Shown: piece by piece, positions 61,177 to 64,000 of the stretch
Numbering within the stretch: the stretch's first letter is position 1
Layout of the letters: every line of letters begins with the position of its first letter
Assembly (NCBI GenBank): GCA_902712845.1
Contig: LR743504.1
Span: 1-64,000, forward strand
Direction: 5' to 3'
DNA: 64,000 nt
From: Methylobacterium bullatum
Lineage (GTDB): Bacteria; Pseudomonadota; Alphaproteobacteria; Rhizobiales; Beijerinckiaceae
Position numbers and translations under genes: made by a program
The notes under the pieces: model-generated
Seen by the model: only the letters and a program-made list of their open reading frames with translations
The model's database searches: none
What the model was told of the DNA's origin: nothing

Positions 61177-62601
61177 ATGTCGCCGCTCGAAAGCCCCACC
61201 GATACGTCCGGCACCCGGACCGAGTCCGACACGTTCGGCCCCATCGAGGTTCCGGCCCATCGCTACTGGGGCGCGCAGACCCAGCGCTCGATCCAGAACT
61301 TCAAGATCGGCACCGAGAAGATGCCGGCCCCCCTCGTCCATGCGCTGGGCTTGGTGAAGCAGGCCGCCGCCCTGGTGAACCAGGATCTCGGCGCCCTCGA
61401 CCCAAAGGTGGCCCAGGCTGTCGCCGCTTCCGCCGCCGAGGTGGTGTCCGGCGAGCACGACCAGGAATTCCCCCTCGCGGTCTGGCAGACGGGCTCGGGC
61501 ACCCAGTCGAACATGAACGCCAACGAGGTCATCGCGAGCCTGGCCAACGAGCTGCTCGGCGGAAAGCGGGGCGGCAAGTCGCCGGTCCACCCCAACGACC
61601 ACGTGAATCGCGGCCAATCCTCCAACGACGTGTTCCCCACGGCGATGCACATCGCGGTCTCGCGCGAGATCAACGACCGGCTGCTGCCCTCCCTGAAGCA
61701 CCTGCACGACGCGCTCCAGGCGAAGTCCGAGGCGTTCTCATCCATCGTCAAGATCGGCCGCACCCACCTGCAGGACGCGACGCCGGTCTCCCTCGGCCAG
61801 GAATTTTCGGGGTACGTCGCACAGGTGGCGTTGGGCACCGAGCGGGTGAAAGCGACGCTTCCGGGCGTGCTGGCGCTGGCCCAGGGCGGCACGGCGGTGG
61901 GCACCGGCCTCAACGCCCATCCGGAATTCGCGGACAAGTTCGCGGCCAAGGTCGCCGAACTGACCGGCCTGCCCTTCACCTCGGCCGCCAACAAGTTCGA
62001 GGCGCTAGCCACCCACGACGCCCTCGTGTTCACACAAGGGGCGCTCTCGGCCCTGGCGGCGGGCCTGTTCAAGATCGCCCAGGACATCCGCTTCCTCGGC
62101 TCGGGCCCGCGCTCGGGCCTCGGCGAACTCTCCCTGCCGGAGAACGAGCCGGGCTCGTCGATCATGCCGGGCAAGGTCAACCCGACGCAGTGCGAGGCCC
62201 TGACCATGGTCTGCGCCCAGGTGATCGGCAACGGCACCACGGTGAGCTTCGCCGGCTCCCAGGGCAATTTCGAGCTCAACGTGTTCAAGCCGGTCATCGC
62301 CAACGCGGTGCTGCAATCGATCCGCATCCTCGCCGATGCGGCCGTGAGCTTCGCCGACAATTGCGTCGTCGGCATCAAGGCCAACGAGGACAAGATCGCC
62401 GACCTGATGAGCCGCTCGCTCATGCTGGTGACGGCGCTCGCCCCCTCCATCGGCTACGACAAGGCCGCCGAGATTGCCAAGACAGCGCACAAGCGCGGTA
62501 CCACCCTGAAGGAAGAGGCCCTGCGTCTCGGCTACGTCACGGAGGAGGAGTTCGACCGCGTCGTGCGCCCCGAGACCATGCTGGCGCCGAGCGTCGACTG
62601 A
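61177..62601 (+). CDS. fumC: Class II fumarate hydratase FumC
   Basis: FumC interconverts fumarate and malate in the citric acid cycle without an Fe-S cluster. The 474-residue protein includes [54 protein letters not shown] and the lyase signature [17 protein letters not shown] short Ser/Thr-rich N-terminus precedes the conserved start. The DUF4169 gene follows after 11 bases. Confidence 0.97.
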   Translation: MSPLESPTDTSGTRTESDTFGPIEVPAHRYWGAQTQRSIQNFKIGTEKMPAPLVHALGLVKQAAALVNQDLGALDPKVAQAVAASAAEVVSGEHDQEFPLAVWQTGSGTQSNMNANEVIASLANELLGGKRGGKSPVHPNDHVNRGQSSNDVFPTAMHIAVSREINDRLLPSLKHLHDALQAKSEAFSSIVKIGRTHLQDATPVSLGQEFSGYVAQVALGTERVKATLPGVLALAQGGTAVGTGLNAHPEFADKFAAKVAELTGLPFTSAANKFEALATHDALVFTQGALSALAAGLFKIAQDIRFLGSGPRSGLGELSLPENEPGSSIMPGKVNPTQCEALTMVCAQVIGNGTTVSFAGSQGNFELNVFKPVIANAVLQSIRILADAAVSFADNCVVGIKANEDKIADLMSRSLMLVTALAPSIGYDKAAEIAKTAHKRGTTLKEEALRLGYVTEEEFDRVVRPETMLAPSVD

Positions 62602-62612
62602 CGGGAAAGCTC

Positions 62613-62804
62613 ATGGCCGAGATCATCAACCTGCGCTCGGTCCGCAAGGGCAAGGCGCGGGCCGAGAAGGAGGCGAAGGCGGAGGACAACCGCATCGCCT
62701 TCGGCCGGCCGAAGAAGGCCAGGACCCTGGCCGAGGCCAAGAAGGCCATCGAGTTCTCACGCCACGAGGGCCACAAGCTCGTAGGGCCGGATTCGGACGG
62801 GTGA
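62613..62804 (+). CDS. DUF4169 family small protein
   Basis: The 63-residue, very basic helical protein starts MAEIINLRSVRKGKARAEKE and has NRIAFGRPKKARTLAEAKKA and a C-terminal HEGHKLVG. This matches DUF4169, usually found after fumC and before a ribbon-helix-helix gene in alphaproteobacteria. Function unknown; a nucleic-acid-binding role is possible from charge. Confidence 0.85.
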   Translation: MAEIINLRSVRKGKARAEKEAKAEDNRIAFGRPKKARTLAEAKKAIEFSRHEGHKLVGPDSDG

Positions 62805-62829
62805 GGGTGGCCGCGACGCCGCCGCCAAG

Positions 62830-62959
62830 CCCTCCCCCCTCTGCGGGGGAGGGTGGCCCTCGCGTGAGCGAGGGTCGGGAGAGGGGAACGCCCTATCCGG
62901 AGAGGTCGCCCCCTCTCCCGCCTGCTCCGCAGGCACCCTCCCCCGCAGAGGGGGGAGGG
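62830..62959. repeat. Cloverleaf-like intergenic palindrome
   Basis: A perfect 26-bp outer stem (62830-62855 with 62934-62959) encloses an inner 11-bp perfect stem (62876-62886 with 62910-62920) flanked by two hairpins: 62857-62874 with a GTGA loop and 62920-62934 with a TCC loop. The whole could extrude as a four-way structure. It looks like a dispersed REP- or MITE-like element, inserted between DUF4169 and the ribbon-helix-helix gene. Confidence 0.85.
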
Positions 62960-62970
62960 TTGCGCGCCCG

Positions 62971-63192
62971 ATGACCACCGGCACCACCAAACGCTCGGTG
63001 ATGATCGCCGGTCACCGGACCAGCGTTTCGTTGGAGACGCCGTTCTGGGAGGCTTTGCGCGAGATCGCCGCCGCCCGCGAGCAGTCGGTTCAGGTGCTGA
63101 TCGGCGAGATCGACGAGGCGCGGGGCGAGCAGAACCTGTCGTCGGCGATCCGCGTGTTCGTGCTGAATGCGCTCCTGGACCGGAGGCGATGA
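62971..63192 (+). CDS. Ribbon-helix-helix domain protein
   Basis: The 73-residue protein has KRSVMIAGHRTSVSLETPFW as the beta strand and first helix of a ribbon-helix-helix fold, then LREIAAAREQSVQVLIGEID and LSSAIRVFVLNALLDR. Such proteins bind DNA as dimers. Its only ribosome-binding-like sequence (GGGGGAGGG) lies in the right arm of the preceding palindrome, 11 bases ahead of the ATG. The gene overlaps the DUF4258 gene by four bases. Confidence 0.88.
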   Translation: MTTGTTKRSVMIAGHRTSVSLETPFWEALREIAAAREQSVQVLIGEIDEARGEQNLSSAIRVFVLNALLDRRR

Positions 63193-63449
63193 AGCCGATC
63201 GTCTTCATCGATCACGCCGACCAGCGTCTCGCGCGACGTGGACTGGATCGCGAGTGGATCGAACGGACGATCAGGCAACCGGACTTCCTCGAGCCTGACC
63301 CCGATCATCCGGAACGCGTTCGTGCCTATCGCTCACTTCCGGAATGCGACGGACGCGTACTGCGCGTGATATACGAAGACGCATCCGTCGAGATTCAGGT
63401 GATCACGGCATTCCTCGATCGAAATCGAACACGGAGGCTGAACCGATGA
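63189..63449 (+). CDS. DUF4258 domain protein
   Basis: The 86-residue protein has KPIVFIDHADQRLARRGLDR, then WIERTIRQPDFLEPDPDHPE and RVIYEDASVEIQVITAFLD, the DUF4258 layout of a compact RelE/HicA-like RNase-type fold. It overlaps both neighbours (ATGA-type junctions), so the three genes are translated together. In many genomes DUF4258 is paired with DUF2283 and may act as a toxin-antitoxin pair, but this is unproven. Confidence 0.85.
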   Translation: MKPIVFIDHADQRLARRGLDREWIERTIRQPDFLEPDPDHPERVRAYRSLPECDGRVLRVIYEDASVEIQVITAFLDRNRTRRLNR

Positions 63450-63646
63450 AAACCAGCTATGATGCTCGGGTCGATGCGCTCTATCTGGGCTTCTCGGACG
63501 AGACCATTGTCGAGAGCGAGGAAGTCCGGCCCGGGATCATCTTCGATCTCGATGGCGAGGGACGCGTCGTCGGTATCGAGATTCTCGACGCTTCCGTTCA
63601 CATGGCGCGCGGCGCCGACCTGAAGGCCCTCGCCGCCGCCGCGTAA
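63446..63646 (+). CDS. DUF2283 domain protein
   Basis: The 66-residue protein has MKTSYDARVDALYLGFSD, then EEVRPGIIFDLDGEGRVVGI and EILDASVHM, the DUF2283 core. Its ATG overlaps the DUF4258 stop (ATGA). It is the probable partner, possibly antitoxin, of that protein. Confidence 0.87.
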   Translation: MKTSYDARVDALYLGFSDETIVESEEVRPGIIFDLDGEGRVVGIEILDASVHMARGADLKALAAAA

Positions 63647-63649
63647 CGG

Positions 63650-64000
63650 CTATGGCCGCCGGATACCGACCAGGCTCGCCGAGGCGGGTGCGCCGAACGT
63701 CTCCCGGAAGGCGTTGGCGAAATGGGCCTGGTCGGCGAAGGCGGCGTCGTGGGCCGCCCCGGTGAAGGTTTCGCCCCGGATGACGGCTCCGATAGCCTGC
63801 CGCATCCGCAACCACGACCGATAGCGCCGGAACGGAACCCCGACCTCGCGGGTGAACAGGTGCTGCATCCGCGAGGAGGACAGCCCGACGGATGCCGCGA
63901 GGCGCGGCGCCGACATGCCCGTGTCCTGGCAGGTGCCGAGGTCGGCCATGATTCGGGTGATGCGCCCATCGAGGGTCGGTCCGCTCCGACGCACCGCGAA
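63650..64000 (-). CDS. AraC-family transcriptional regulator (runs off window)
   Basis: The C-terminal double helix-turn-helix domain is visible: LAASVGLSSSRMQHLFTREV, then VPFRRYRSWLRMRQAIGAVI and the second helix DAAFADQAHFANAFRETFG. The frame is open to the window edge, with a GTG at 63994 as a possible start for a short single-domain form; a longer protein continuing outside is also possible. The regulated genes are unknown. Confidence 0.85.
   Translation of the reverse strand, partial: FAVRRSGPTLDGRITRIMADLGTCQDTGMSAPRLAASVGLSSSRMQHLFTREVGVPFRRYRSWLRMRQAIGAVIRGETFTGAAHDAAFADQAHFANAFRETFGAPASASLVGIRRP

Overview
The window starts exactly at the first codon of dnaA and reads as a chromosome linearised at that gene. 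Very high GC, the gene families and the gene order (dnaA-dnaN-recF; purL-bolA-grxD; thyA-folA-hflK-hflC-degP; an alpha-type SspB next to fumC; FliX, DUF6468 and MotE in a flagellar cluster; CtrA-like sites) point to an alphaproteobacterium of the order Hyphomicrobiales, most likely Methylobacterium or Methylorubrum. The genus is an inference from protein style and synteny; no search was run. I see no tRNA, rRNA, CRISPR array, insertion sequence or prophage.

Layout. 1-12.5 kb is housekeeping: replication and repair (dnaA, dnaN, recF, recQ), a DsbB/DUF5993 pair, a LysE-type exporter, a membrane protein with a hydrolase-like motif, then purL, bolA, a DUF29 gene and grxD. 12.5-13.4 kb is an AT-richer stretch with no convincing gene. 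13.4-29 kb is a flagellar region: a FlgN-like protein, flgJ and flgI on the minus strand; fliX divergent from flgI; a large hybrid histidine kinase and dksA; the minus-strand operon flgF-flgG-flgA-flgH; and divergently fliL, fliM, a DUF6468 gene and motE. Two CtrA-type sites lie in the two divergent flagellar promoter regions. 29-36.6 kb holds secreted or envelope proteins: an IalB-like protein, a small periplasmic protein, an RTX protein, small membrane proteins, a YdcZ-type transporter, a candidate small RNA and an 1123-residue TPR protein.

36.6-55 kb carries metabolic and transport genes: an Old Yellow Enzyme, a CitE-like lyase, a CsaA-like tRNA-binding protein, an FtrABCD-type iron uptake operon behind a possible Irr box, a DUF2336 protein, a glycosyltransferase, a MATE exporter, moaA, a beta-hydroxyacid dehydrogenase, miaA and serB, then the degP-hflC-hflK proteostasis genes. 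55-64 kb has folA, thyA, a CPBP protease, sspB, a cytochrome P450, fumC, DUF4169 and ribbon-helix-helix proteins, a DUF4258/DUF2283 pair and an AraC regulator cut by the window end.

The strongest anomalies are two apparent single-base losses in G/C runs, one in the middle of folA and one in the N-terminal coding part of hflK. Next come a well-formed intergenic small-RNA candidate with its own terminator near 33.0 kb, helically phased direct repeats upstream of dksA, and a large cloverleaf palindrome whose arm supplies the ribosome binding site of the following gene. I found no clearly new multigene system.
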